Assembly: GCA_009823395.1 (NCBI GenBank)
Contig: CM020514.1
Coordinates: 3,124,966-3,188,965, forward strand
Origin: Thamnaconus septentrionalis
Lineage: Eukaryota; Chordata; Actinopteri; Tetraodontiformes; Monacanthidae
Reading direction: 5' to 3'
Length of the DNA stretch: 64,000 nt
In this document: positions 49,630 through 62,600 of the stretch, piece by piece
Layout of the letters: every line of letters starts with the position of its first letter
Position numbering within the stretch: position 1 is the stretch's first letter
Notes under the pieces: generated by a model
What the model saw: the letters and a program-made list of their open reading frames with translations, nothing else
What the model was told of the DNA's origin: nothing
Databases searched by the model: none
Translations under genes and position numbers: made by a program

Positions 49630-50491
49630 TTTTATAATGGTGTCCAACAGAAAGCCTTACGTGCCGCAATTAAATCCAAACTCTTGAACTCTTGAACTAT
49701 ATTTTTGTGAGCCTTTTGCACGAGCACTCTCTCTCTCCCTCTCTCTCTCACTTTCTCTCTCTCTCTCTCTCTCTGCATTCTCTTCATCAACAACAAAGGT
49801 TATTTGGGTGAGAACAAGCTTGACACTTTTACCAGTTTAGATCACAGTCAGCAGTCCTACATCCTGTTTTTCACTCTGTGCCTCTGCAATCTTTTCTAGT
49901 CTTGAAAGTGTGGAAACCGCACACAAAATCAGCAGAATGTCAGAACAAAAATCAAAGGAAGGAAAGTGATTGTTTGCAAACATTTTTTTTTTTTTTTTAG
50001 CAAAAAGAGAGAGTTCTCACAGAGAAAATGAACATCCCGGTGTACAAGGAAAACATGTTTACCGAGCAATATTGGATTCCTGCTGCCACTTCTCAGGACA
50101 CTTCTCAAAGTTCAGTAAATAAAAGATAAATTAATTTATTAGGAAATTAGGATGATTGTATTTAACAGCTTTACAGTTCATGTTTCAGTGGCATTTCAGA
50201 TCAAATGCATGTTTCTGTTACTCTGTTTGCCTCAGTGTACAATGTAGGCCAATCGAGAAGTAAGCTGCCTGGTGTTGTTAGTGTGACCTCAAATTCACTG
50301 GCGAAGTAACCAGTCAAATTTCAGATAATTATGGTCACTTTCATTTCAAGATTTATTATACTAATCCTCTTGGAGAGCATAAAGTTAGCCAAAAACTTTT
50401 CTTTTTTCTTCTTTTCAATTAACTACACTCCATAAGATAAAATATAAAAATAGAAACAATCACAAAAGGAGGACAAGGTGAGTGTCCAGGT

Positions 50492-51122
50492 TAGGGCTGT
50501 CCCGATACTATATTTTCACTTCCGATACGATACCGATATTTCAATCTTGAATATCGGCCGATACCGATATCAATCCGATATCAGCATGCTACAAATGAAA
50601 CATACTTTCATTATTTCGTCGCGATGAGTGTGGAGTGTTAAAAAAGGCAGCATCAAGTGATATTACTTAAACAGAGAATAAGAGTCAAAAACAGTTGTAT
50701 TGGAGAACATACCACTTATTATTAACAACTATTAAAAAAACTGCGGAATAGAAAAAATAAATGAAAAAATTAATCAGGAGGCCGTGAACAATGACCCAAA
50801 TAACTTATAGTGCAAACAATTCAAAACAAATTAACAAGTTTACTGCTCGCATATTCTGAAAACAACTGAGAGCAGGAACAAAAAAACAAACAAAACAATA
50901 TTGTCAGTTAACTGAACTCGTGATGGCCCTGACTCCTCCATCTCCACTTTCTGCAGTCCGAGCATGATGTGGAGATTCTTTTTTCGCCGGAGTAGAATGG
51001 ACTGCTTTCTGTCGGAGTGTTAATATCGGAGATTTAAGATGACCTCCGATATAATCCGATATTCCTTTTTTGGCTGATATCGGGCCGATATCCGATATCA
51101 ATATCGTATCGGGACAGCCCTA
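50492..51122. mobile_element. Non-autonomous hAT element with 17-bp perfect TIR and 8-bp TSD
   Basis: Both ends read tagggctgtcccgatac as a perfect inverted repeat, flanked by gtccaggt at 50484-50491 and 51123-51130. Each subterminal region carries many short cgatatc/gatatcgg repeats, likely transposase-binding motifs by analogy with other hAT elements. The 631 bp hold no transposase. Confidence 0.95.
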
Positions 51123-53212
51123 GTCCAGGTGAAAGCTGCATGAGTGGATGGTCATGATGAAAGTGTATAGCAATGCGGAAGATGGACACATGTTGGAGGT
51201 CCCAAGTGGTGGCTTCAAGTAGCAGGTATTAATGGCCTTGTTAACAGAAAGAACAAATCACAGATTATGACCTTGTTTGTCAAGAGATCGGATTCATGCC
51301 AGCAATGTCTTGAGTTCCCGGTTCAGGATGAAACCAGATGATTCCATATTTGGACACGTGGGTGGTTACCAGAGATGAGCAATGATTGAAGTTGAATGTT
51401 GGCAAGCCCACAGCTTTCTGGACATTTGACTCAAAATTTGAGCAAATCGGACAGAATGGACATCCAAGCCTTTTTAATGGTTTATTTAGTAACAATTAAG
51501 ACTAACTAGTTAGTAAAGGTGTGAATTTAGAGCTCTTTTCTGGATTGACAGTCATTTTTAGTCTTCTTGCAACCCCCTTTGCTGTCTCTGCTGGTCAAAC
51601 GATAGAATGCAGGTTGGCACTTCCATGCTGGCCTTTTTTAAAACCGGAAGCTTCTTCCATCTTCCATTCTTCCATCGTTGTATACAGTCAATGCTCTCAG
51701 CAGAATGAGAGTATAAACTGAAACTGAAATCCTCATGTATTCACAATGAACCTACTCGAAATTATTTAAAATGACACGAAAAGGATACCAACCAACTAAT
51801 GTCCCTCGAAACACAATAACATTACACAAAAATGGAAATACGGTGCAAGATGTTTCAATTACTTGTGTTGTGAAAGTAGATAACGTACCTTGATGGAGGT
51901 GTAATCACAGCGTTTATTGTTTATCACTGACACATTTTACCAAAAGCTATCAAATGTTTGATACATGGCTCACTTGACTTGCCGCATTTTCATATTTCAC
52001 TCTCAATCAAAATATGCTTATGTTACTCAACAGCCGTGTCCTCCTCCTTTTTGTTGCTGTGCTACTTACTGTTTCCCATGACAAATAGCTCCCTGTCTCT
52101 ATCTGGCTCTCAGTGCGGCTTTAAAAACCTACATGTGAAGTCCCTATAACGTATATCTCGCAAATGATATTACTAAATGACCTCGTCTTTGTTTAACTTC
52201 CTGTTTTACTCGTCTTGTTGAAACAAAGTCTCTGCTAAGAAGAAGCTCTAGCATCTGGTTTCGCTGAGTCGGAAAGTCCTCCTCTCTGAGTCAACCAGGA
52301 ACTTCTGCATGAAAATATCGTTTGTAAATCTGTCGTGATAAGATTAACCATATGTAATGACGGCGTCAGTAGTGTTGTTCTTTCGTCAAAGGGGGCCTCC
52401 CAAGTGGGATAGCATGGTAAACAATTCAAGACGATGCAGTCTTGAATTCTTGGGTTTTGAAGTCTCTGTTCTGTTTCTCTGCTATCTCATGTTCTACCTC
52501 TCGTTCTCCGTCCCTGCTGTGGGGAGAACCCTGAGTTGAGCCTCTGGGCCAATTTGAGTGCAAAGAAAGCTGTCAAATTCCTGTTTCACTGCTTCTCCTC
52601 GACCAGTCATACGTTGCTTTGCTCCGAGACCCCCTTGCCGCTTCTTTTCTGTCTTTTTTAAAACCCATAGAACTGAATTTGCTGGTCTCTGGAGATTGAG
52701 ATAGAGATAGAGATTTGAAACATCAATAGCTACACCACCCGAGCTCAGAGTGTAAAAAAAAAATCTGAAAAGGAGAACTGAAAATGGTATTTTTAAAGAA
52801 GGTATATGGCAACAGGAACAAGAACATGGTACATGTTCTTGTTCAGACACTGGCAGTTCGCAAGATGGACACATGAATCACAAACCAAACAAACCAAAAG
52901 CAATATTATGGTATTTAGGCATAACAACTTACACAAGGAGGATCACCAAACCTTCATAAGATTTAACCATAAACTTCTCTGGGTTTTGCAACTGTGGTTT
53001 CCAGTTGAGTCAATGTACTCTGAGTTTGCCCGCTTGGAGTTAACCTACATAAACAGAGCTTAGACTGTATGATTCACCATGGCAACGACAAACCAAAGGT
53101 GGGTTACTTTAGACAGGAACAGGAAATCTTATTGAGCTCATGCACTCAATTTGAGCACATTTTCAAGGAAAATGCAAACACCAGTTACCACGTACCTCAC
53201 TCTAAAGTAGGG
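51123..53212. other. Intergenic, no gene seen
   Basis: Mixed-composition sequence with no recognisable exon, repeat family or RNA gene. The longest minus-strand frame (52494-52874) has no known domain. Confidence 0.5.
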
Positions 53213-53575
53213 GTGTCAAACATGCAGCCCGGGGGCCGGATCCGGCCCGCAACCGTGTTTTCTCCGGCCCGCAAGCTGATTTTGCGAAGTTTAATAACGA
53301 GTTGCATTTGTTTAATTCAAGAAACTGCTGTTCCTCTGTCTGCTGAATGTTGCAAAAGCCTTTTCTGCTATGCAAACAAGCTGTTAATACCGGGGCTGAG
53401 CAAGTGGGCCCAAGTACAGCCACTCTGAAGCTATGTTGTCTTTCTACCTATTACGTCTCCTCTTTGCCACTCTCATTGCCCAAAAATGTCTCTGTCAAAA
53501 AAGGGGAAATTGCATGCAGAGTGCAGTATTCCAAGAACACAACCAAAGTAAAACAAACCAAAGTTGTTGCTATTT
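53213..53575 (+). mobile_element. hAT-derived fragment (GTF2IRD2-like transposase 5' end)
   Basis: Begins gggtgtcaaacatgcagccc followed by a ggccggatccggcccgc block, a hAT terminus widespread in vertebrates. Near 53486 an ATG opens MSLSKKGKLHAEC, which resembles the start of the hAT/Charlie-like transposase protein annotated in fish as GTF2IRD2-like. It is stopped soon after. No right terminus was found. Confidence 0.6.
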
Positions 53576-54064
53576 GAAGTTATTATTATACCATGATTTT
53601 ACCGGTCTTTGCTTCCACATTTCTGACGAGGAGGTTTGACAATGCAAAGAATCTTGCAACGATCACACAGGCAATACCTGCACATTAATGCTGTGGATAG
53701 ACTCCCTATTGACATAATCAGCCTCCGTCGATTGATGGATTGGAAAATGTGTTCCGTGAATACAGTTGGCACTGCTCCTATTCCTGGAAGTACCGGTAAT
53801 TCATGTCACTCATGTCAGTCACAGTCTCTCTCTGCACTGCATATATAATTCACAACCATTGATTAAAACAATTTATTTAACCTGCAACATTTTACCTATA
53901 CTCCCACATGCACGTCTGTGACCAGGAAAGACAACAAAAAATTGCACCAAAAAAAATTGCTTTGGAGCGGGGCGAACTTTCCTCACCGTATTGAATCAAT
54001 CTAACTTTGCAATTTTTCTGTTCACCTCACGATGCCACCACAAAAATTCTTCATTAAGGGCCCA
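53576..54064. other. Intergenic, no gene seen
   Basis: Sequence after the truncated hAT fragment, without a recognisable exon or repeat end. Confidence 0.45.
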
Positions 54065-54485
54065 GTGCTATGTGCATTATTACAATTGTATAGTCACAGT
54101 ACAATAAAAGTCATTTCCTTTTCCGGTGTGGACAATCCAGCTGACTGACAGCACGTTTCGTATTTAGGGTGAACGCTAGCGTCCTCAAATAAACACGAAG
54201 AAGAAGAAGAAGAAGAAGAAGAAGAAGAAGAAGAAGAAGAAGAAGAAGAAGAAGAAGAAGAAGAAGAAGAAGAAGAAGAAGAAGAAGAAGAAGAAGAAGA
54301 AGAAGAAGAAGAAGAAGAAGAAGAAGAAGAAGAAGAAGAAGAAGGGATCCGGGTTCCGGTGCGCAGGCCACCGTAGCTAGCTCAAGAGGGGAGGGGGAGT
54401 AACAGACGCTGCAATCTAAATTGTAACCACTTGATGTCGCCGTTTCTTCTTCAAAATCTCCAACTATGACACATTTAACCTTTAA
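54065..54485 (+). mobile_element. MITE-like repeat, copy 3, carrying the GAA expansion
   Basis: Blocks agtacaataaaagt, attt-agggtgaacgctagcg, tcaaataaac, then after the GAA run ctgcaatctaaattgtaacc and cttgatgtcgccgtttcttc align in order with 60840-61110. Only the length of the GAA run differs greatly. Confidence 0.7.
54197..54344. repeat. Pure GAA trinucleotide repeat, about 49 units
   Basis: About 148 bp of uninterrupted gaa (ttc on the other strand). It sits inside the repeat 54065-54485 at the spot where sister copies have only two or three units. Confidence 0.96.
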
Positions 54486-55204
54486 GATGACACACACACT
54501 TTTGTGTAATTGAAAAAAGTACCCCAGGACAGACATTAGTCATCAATGTTTAATGCAATAATACAGAAAACAGCTATACAGTACACGGTACACACATTCT
54601 CTTACTGCCTCTTTCTTTCTCTTATTCGCTCACAAACAGGCACGCAGAGTCGTAACTAGTGAAGATAACGTAGAGTTGCAGGCAGGGTTTAGTTAAACTG
54701 AGCTGGTTTACAGCCATTTCTCTGACCAGGTTTTCTGACATCAACAAATTTGGATATTTTTTGCATTGTACACCTTTTTTGTGTGTGTTTAATAGTTCAC
54801 ACAGACTAAAACCTGTTTTCTCTATGTAGCTAAAGAGAATGGAGGATTACAAACATATCAGAGTTCTTTACAAATAATACATTTGGCAAAAATTAGAAGA
54901 ACACTATGTTGGTCAACCGCTCTGATTCTTTCAGACAATTGGCCCACACAGGCAGCAGAGTGACTGAGTAATACTGAGGTGGGTAACAATGGCAGGGTGA
55001 TACTACACACGTGTAGCTCCAGAATCAAACCGATGTCACTCTGATTATGAAAGTGCTGTGGATTCTTCTATCAGAAGACTGACAGTCTCGTGATTTTTCA
55101 CCAATTTGGGCTAAATGCATTTTTTCTCTGCCATCACTGTCATTACTACAAGAATTACAGGACCTTTTAATTTATGTGGCCCCTGCAAATTATTTTTGAG
55201 AATT

Positions 55205-55241
<37 letters not shown>

Positions 55242-56196
55242 TTGTATGTTTTAGTTTTAATATTTCTCTCCTACCCATAACAAATTATGCTCACCAACAG
55301 AATGTTTCTGTTTTTGTTTTGTTTGCTTTTTACATTTGTGACTGACGTTGAGGTTGACTGAATTTTACAGCTTAAGTGTAAAACTCTCAGCTGAGTTAAA
55401 AGCTCACAAGGGACAATAAAACTTACTAAAACCCAACAAGGTCAGAAAGTCGTATGACTGTGTTCTCTGTGAGAGGATCACATTTTGAGTTACCCTACAG
55501 TTACCACTGTGTTGAAACTATTTCATATTGTCCTGGTGTTTTGGTTTGATTTATTGCGGTTGCAAAGAAATCGCAATGCTTCAGTGTTGTTTTAATATGT
55601 ATTGTGATGCGATGTTGTGTTATATTTACGTACTGTTTGTCATTATTTTCATTTTTCTCTCTTCTTTCGCTTTCTTGCTTGTTTTGGTTGTTTTGGGGTG
55701 CTGCCATTTTGGCTTGTGAAAGAGATCTTTTACGCAACTTGTCTGCTGAAATGAAATCCATCGTAAATGACACATTTTGCTGACATATACAATCGGATGG
55801 CTTAACGATTTAGAAAAAAATGGCATAATGTACATACTTGAAACTAAAAACCATGTGAATTAATTCACAAGTTAATGCTCCTTTTGATTTACACAAACAA
55901 CAAAGTAACATTAACGATGAGTCTTTAAAAAATAAAAGACTGCTGGACAGCTCTCTCAGCGGTTGCCTCACAGCAACACTGAATTAACTCTAACAGTCCG
56001 CTGACGTGGCACCTCAATTCAACGCACTGTCACCAATCATGAAACAAGACAAACTAGGAGTTCAAAGGAAACTTGTTTTTTTTTTGACAGCCACACTTGT
56101 GTCAGATTACTGCAATCCTCACCACAATTTCTACAGTGATAGAGGAAACGTTCAGGTATGGCACTAAACAGTGCGTCATAGAGAGGTATCTTAGAG
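54486..56196. other. Intergenic, no gene seen
   Basis: AT-rich with a 30-bp poly-A at 55209-55238. No exon or repeat family was firmly recognised. Confidence 0.5.
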
Positions 56197-56783
56197 CAGT
56201 GTTTTTCAACCACTGTGCCGCGGCCCACTGGCGTGCCATGAGATAATGTCCGGTGTGCAGAGAAAAGTAAAGTCCCAGTCAAAACATTTAGAAACCGCCA
56301 CATTTCACTACACATTACACTTATCTTGTTATGTAAATAATTTAGATATTTATTTTATTTCTTTATTTTTCAATTTCATATTTTCTAATCTTCTCTTTGC
56401 ACTGAATATGCTGCTGTAATAATGTAAATTTCCCCAATGTGGGACAAATAAAGGCATTCTATTCTATTATATTACAAAAAATATCCAATTTCACTCAATT
56501 GATCTAAAAAATAATAACATTCCATTGTGGTGTGACTGCTTTAAATGAAATGTGAGCCTATTTTCCTCCCACAAGTCCTCCCAGGATATCAGCTTTGTGT
56601 GCATCTAAACAGGTTTCACGCTGAGCGAGTGTAAATAAAACAAGACTAAAATGTCATGAGGCTAAAAAGTGTCAATTTATAATATTTTGGGTTGGCGGTG
56701 TGCCGTGGGATTTTGTTTTTATTTATTTTTTTTTTTTCAATGAAAGAAATGCGCCGTGGCTCAAAAAAGGTTGAAAAACACTG
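56197..56783. mobile_element. hAT element with 8-bp TSD and a nested retroposon tail
   Basis: Ends cagtgtttttcaacc and ggttgaaaaacactg form a perfect 15-bp inverted repeat, flanked by tcttagag at 56189-56196 and 56784-56791. Inside, about 56300-56475 is a retroposon 3' tail (aatgtgggacaaataaaggc, then ttcta repeats), so an insertion is nested in the element. A partial relative lies at 415-636. Confidence 0.93.
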
Positions 56784-56791
56784 TCTTAGAG

Positions 56792-58317
56792 AACCCATAT
56801 CAAAGACTGGTTCCTCGCTCATAAAACTCTTCTCACGGTTTAAAAGGAGTAAACATGCATATTTTACTTCTGACAGTGTCCTAATGGGTGATGCCACATT
56901 ACGCCCAGGTTCGTTTGTGTCTTGTTGTATGAATGAAAAGCAGGTGCGTTAGAAGGACTGTGAGGAACTACAGAGCAGGGCTTTGAAGAAGGACCTTTGC
57001 TGAGCAGATGGACAGTCAATCAAACGCCTTCTTCTGTATTCCATTCCACTCCGTGTCTGTTGTCCAGCTCTATATAGCAAATGTAAACGTCCTCGAATTG
57101 CATTTTCTGACATCAAACGAGTAGCAACTCTAAAACTAAGGTTTCCTTTAAAAAAAAAATTAGCCATGAACCCCAAAGTGTCGTCACAGGCCAACGTGTC
57201 TTGGAAAAAAAAACCTGATTGACTCAGCTGATATTTTTTCCCTCAATTAAAGTTTACATACAGTAGGTCATATACTTTACATGCACACGGCTCCCATAGA
57301 AATGTACTTTGATGAAATGCTGCCGTAAGTAAGATTCCCTCTCTGTTGTATAACAGCGAGACCGAATCCACAAACACGCAAATAAGGATGGCAGTGCTTT
57401 TCGCTAAAAACACAGCATGTGTACATGTGTAGTATCTGATGCAAAATAATTCACTGAATTTTTTTTTTCGTATTGTTGTCCTTTGATTGATCTTAGTCTC
57501 ACCCATTAATGTTTGAATTCATTGAATACATGGTAACACGAGCACGGGGTACAGGAGAGGTAACTGGCCTTATATTAAAGTAGAAACACAACATTTGTTC
57601 TTATAATGCCACCAGACTGCAATGACAACTGCACAAGTGGAATGTGGGCAAATCCAAGAAATACTAAAGACTACGTTGTGTGGGAATGAGGTAAGCAACC
57701 AACCCTGTTCCTCCTACAGCAGAAGGGGGCTTCGTTGAATGTTCTTTGAAAGCCTTGACATCACTAAATTGTGTCACAGTCAGAAGTAAAACACGCGGGA
57801 TCCTCTGAACCCACCGCAAAGTTGAAGCCACACTTTGAACAGTACACTTGTTGAGTCCCGTATCACCTCGTGAGAGCTATACGTCTGACTCCTCAAGATA
57901 ATGGACAGCTAATTTGTCTTAACTATGAAGGGGGAAACCCCAGACAGTGTATATATTTCAGCCTTAACGACGGTTTTGACAGTTGTCTTGACATGTTTTT
58001 TTTTTTTTTTTTTTTAACTTCCTACTTATGTCCCTTGCAATGCCCGAAGTCCCAAAAATAAAATCACAACACACTTTCACCACTAAGAATGTACCTTGAG
58101 GCTGCTAAGAAGCTGCTATCGGATGATTCGGAACACGATGTTTTCCAGAGTCAGGTGTAAATGAAGGGCCGGCCAACCCCAATCCACGCTGAGTCGGCCG
58201 CCCCGCTCCAACAGAACAACCTGAACTCTCTTTGCAAGTGCACCTGCAACATCTGTTGCTATGGTGACCTGCCACAGTCATACACGCTGATGGGTTTTTT
58301 GACATAGAATCTCATCA
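56792..58317. other. Intergenic / 3' flank of PDE1
   Basis: No coding exon is supported. It contains a T-run near 57990-58016. Part of 58105-58317 is probably the PDE1 3' untranslated region, since it directly follows the stop on the minus strand. Confidence 0.5.
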
Positions 58318-58982
58318 TCAGGCATTTTCAGGCACCTCCTCCTCACGGCCGTCGTCCGCCTCGGTTGCTTCCTCCCCCGGCCCGACCCCTGCCGTGGTGA
58401 CGAGAGAAACGAGTCGGTTGATGAAGAGTTAGCAACAATAACAACAATACGTTTCCACGTCGTCACGTGCGGCGGCGTTGTGTACCGTTCCAGGTGGAGC
58501 AGTCTGTAGGCACGTGTTCTGGAGGCCCGTCAGCGAGCGTTTGATTGGGAGGGGAATCCTCTGGCGCTGATTGGTCAGAGCTGTGCCCATCCGATGGGCT
58601 GTTGTGACGAGGGGACACGTGTGACGGGGACTCTGACTTGGCATTGGGCTCCTCTTGTTCCTCTTCCTCCTCCTCTTCCTCCAGCACGTCCTCCACCTTG
58701 TTGGCCAACTCTGAGCAACATTTAAATTGCAGGAAGTTGGAAAAAAAAATTGAAAAAACGCAGAATAATCTATGGTGCAATAAAGTGCCTATGCATTTTA
58801 ATTCTGAAGCGAGTCTAAAATGCTGTATAATTAAAGATTATCATTATGCAACACAGCGTTTTTTCACAAGTCTATTAAAGTCAGAATGAAAGTTTAAAAA
58901 AAATCTGAAAATTAATGTTTTTAATGAACTTGGTCTATCAAATTCCACTTTGACGCAACATTCATGGATTTAACAGCTTGAC

Positions 58983-59013
<31 letters not shown>

Positions 59014-59563
59014 TATATATATATACACATACATACATATATACATATATATACACATACATACATATATATACAGTACATATACATATATATAATATAT
59101 ATATATACATATAGACACACACACACATAAACACACACACACATATATATACTGTATATACAATAGCGCTGATACATGCAAAAATAATTGAGTGAAAGAT
59201 GTTACTTCTGATCTTTTTTAAGCATTAGTCAATATGATATAGTAATAAGTTTAATAAGTACCCTATAATATGTTTATTAACATTAATAAGTGTTAATAAC
59301 ACCAATTTAATGTAGTTAATATGAGATAACTATGCACTTGTTAACAGTTAATTGTGCTTTTTGCAGCTATCAGATCTAAAGCGAGAACAATGCCTTGTTA
59401 TGGCTGATAAATGGTGTATTATATATTTATTAATAACTAAAATTGGCTTTTTACCTGATGAAATCGGAAGAAAAAAATGCACAAGAAACATTCAGTTGCC
59501 CTTGGTATGAAATGCGCTATACCTGTATAAATGAAACTGCATTGCTAAACCTAATCTTATCAA

Positions 59564-59609
<46 letters not shown>

Positions 59610-62600
59610 AATCAATCAATCAATCAATCTCTGTCTGTCTTTCTGTCTGTCCTCCTGTGTTAGTTACCGTGCACAGAGAGCTCTTTCCATCTGTCCTTGT
59701 TGCTCCCAATGACGCCCGACAGGTGAAGTCTCAGAGCCGTCAAGTCTATGGCTGTGAGGGAGAAGTCCATGTGTCCATCGTCGTTGCTCCCATAGCGACC
59801 AGTGCTGTGTCTTTGCACCGACTCCACAGTGACAGAACCACTTCCTGTGAGACTAAACAAAGCAAAGGTTTAAAATAAACAGGGAGCCCATCGTTCAAAC
59901 AATGGAAAGTTTAATGTGAAATGTTCTTTATTTAGCATTGCCTCAAGTTTAAATTTCACACACACAAACACTTCCTAAATAGAACTTTTTTTGTGCTGTC
60001 TAGAAATCTCACTGTTATAATAGTGTCTATCTTGAAGCTAGCGGATGACATGATGCTACTGTCAGTGTTTGTGGTACCTCGACCTTCTGTTTCCAGTCTC
60101 TTTAGCTTTCCTCTCCTCTTCTATGAGAGGGCCGATGACTTTTTCCGCCGTGTCGATGAGACCGCTGAAGGTCGGTTCCACGATGAAGTCGATGAACCCT
60201 GTGCACAAAGAGAACACACAAGGAATGACTGGACAAATAGTATAAGCAGTAGCAGTACAAAAACAAACACTGTTCATTTTTCATGATAACTTGTTCACAA
60301 TATGTTTTTACTGCAGCAGAACTGTTCGAGGCAACAAACATTTTTGTTGCCATCTGTTAAATATGTGCACTTCCGCAGTTCCCCAGCAAGTGTCACTCTG
60401 AAACCACAACTGATGCACAGTAAAATCAGTCTGACTGGAGCATCGGTCGATTGTTTCTTACCCCCACCTGCCACCGTGACTGATGGGAATCCTTACCTAT
60501 CTGCGACTGTGCGATCATGGTGGCTTTGCGGTCACACAGGGGGGAAAAGGGGAGGCCGAGCTCGACCTCCTTATCTCCCTGGAAGAGAGACAGTCACCGG
60601 GGCAACACAGACACGATGTGTTAACGGAGCGCTGAAATCAGCTGTTTCGCATGTGCATCTTGCTAACGTCATGCAAACGGGAAAAACAGACTGCAATACA
60701 CGCGCCATACGCCAGACTGATTTGAAGCTTTAATTCAACAGTCAACAAGTCCCCTAAAGCCCGCATGGTTATCTCTTAAAGATCCAGTGTGTAATATTTG
60801 GCTTGATTTATGATTTTTGCATCGGGGGGGGGAACAACTCAATACACTGTCCATAAATACATTAATAAAGTGCATAATCGCAGTACAACAAAAGTAACGA
60901 TAGATAATCCAGCTGCCTCGCAGCAAGTTTGGCATTTAGGGTGAACGCTTGCATTTTCAAATAAACCAACGAAGAAGAAGAATGGACGAGGTATCCAGGT
61001 TTGGGTGCAGGTTTCAGGGCCGTAGTTTACTGGCAAACTCAGGAGAGGAAGGGTGAGAGGGTGAGCACTGCAATCTAAAATGTAACCTCTTGATGTCGCT
61101 GTCTCTTCTTCAAAAACTCCAAAAAAAAATCACACACTTAGCTTAATAATTTATATATTCTATAAATTATATTGTAAAGCTGCTTATTTAAATTATATAA
61201 GCTGTTGCCAAAGAGCTTGGGAAATGTTTCATGATGGTTTTATGAGCGTCCATCAACTCATCCAAAGCTGACTTGGACTCGTTGCATGTTGGAGCAGACA
61301 GTCAAATCTAGATCCATGGTGGATTTGAGCTAAGCGGTGCGCCAGTCAAGCAGCAGTGGGACCACCGTGGTACCAGAAACCCAGCCAAAGCTGTTTAAGT
61401 CAGTCTCTGAGATCTAAGCTTCGGGAGTTAAATTAGTGTTTATCTGGGAACTTAGAGGGGGTCTGAGGAGCTTTGGCTAAAATGCTGTTTGTTTTGTTTG
61501 TTTGTTTGTTTGTTTGTTTTTGCATGAGCAGTTATGTAATTTTAGAAGCAACCAGTTGGAAACTTCAGAAAGTGGAACACAAAATAAGCTCGTTAATACT
61601 TACCAGTGAACTTACTGGCTGAAGAAATTTTAACAACTGAAAAATATTTTCAGACTGATATTATTGTGAGTTGACGCGTTTTATTAAAGAAAAAAATGCA
61701 ATGGGCAAACCAATCATCTGATCATGTGAGAAATACAAAACTACCCCAAGCTTGTAGAGAAATCCATGCAGTTGCTGCATTTCCTAATGAAAATAAAATA
61801 GAGCTCAAAGAACAGCAGGATTGATAAGTAATTAGTATATAAGTAATAAGTATATACTATAAGTAATTATCAGTTTGGGCCTACTTCCCATTCATAGCGT
61901 ATAGATAGCAGCATCTTCTGCTGGGCCCATAGAATGGTCCAGCAGGACCCAGTGTGTACCTGTCTGAAGAACTCCTCCATCAGACTGTGAGTCCAGCGGT
62001 AGTGCAGTGGCCAGGCTTTGGCTGGATGACTGATGTCCGCAGCGTGAAGCATCAGCGACAACACTTTGACTTTGTCGATGCTGCAGAGGCGAAGAAAGAG
62101 CAAAAGCAAATGGTCGATCCTTACCCACCAAGTCGTTCAAAATTACATCTCAGTTTATAATATAGGGATATTACACAAAATTGCAAGACTTCCGACAAAA
62201 CGTGTGGCTTGGTTAACTTACATTAACATGTTTCACACACAGTATGAAAACATTTGAGAACTTCAATGCGTTGTTGACGATAAAAGTTAGAGTACTAACG
62301 GGAATACAAACTACATTGAATCAAAAGCAGATAAATAAAATAACGATGACCACAATAGTGAATACAATGAAATAGAATAGAGTTTTAAAAAAAATTTTAT
62401 ATAACTAAATGCAAAATTAGCCGCATGAATGAAAATGTATGACAAATTGTAACTTGTTCCCCAACAGGGAGTTTTGCAACATACTGTACAATAGAAATGG
62501 TTGCCATAGCATTCTGAACTTCCTTTCCGGGCCCTGAGTTACATATGTTATCTAAGATGAGCCACCATGTCAATCAGCCAACGCCTATGCGTGGCTTGGT

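Larger units (their letters stand above)
46547..50491. other. Intergenic, CD28-like gene upstream region to hAT element
   Basis: No exon recognised. It contains an interspersed-repeat fragment (47600-47695), a long compound microsatellite (47995-48137), a possible hAT terminus near 48785-48860 (gggccgcatatggccc), TTA/GTA repeats (49531-49629) and CT repeats (49726-49775). Confidence 0.55.

Noticed and set aside
52494..52874. 126-codon minus-strand frame
   Set aside because: No domain, no homologous pattern, no convincing splice partners; probably chance.
54111..54536. A long minus-strand open frame with a poly-leucine run
   Set aside because: It is only the GAA/TTC repeat read as codons; there is no domain or splice context.
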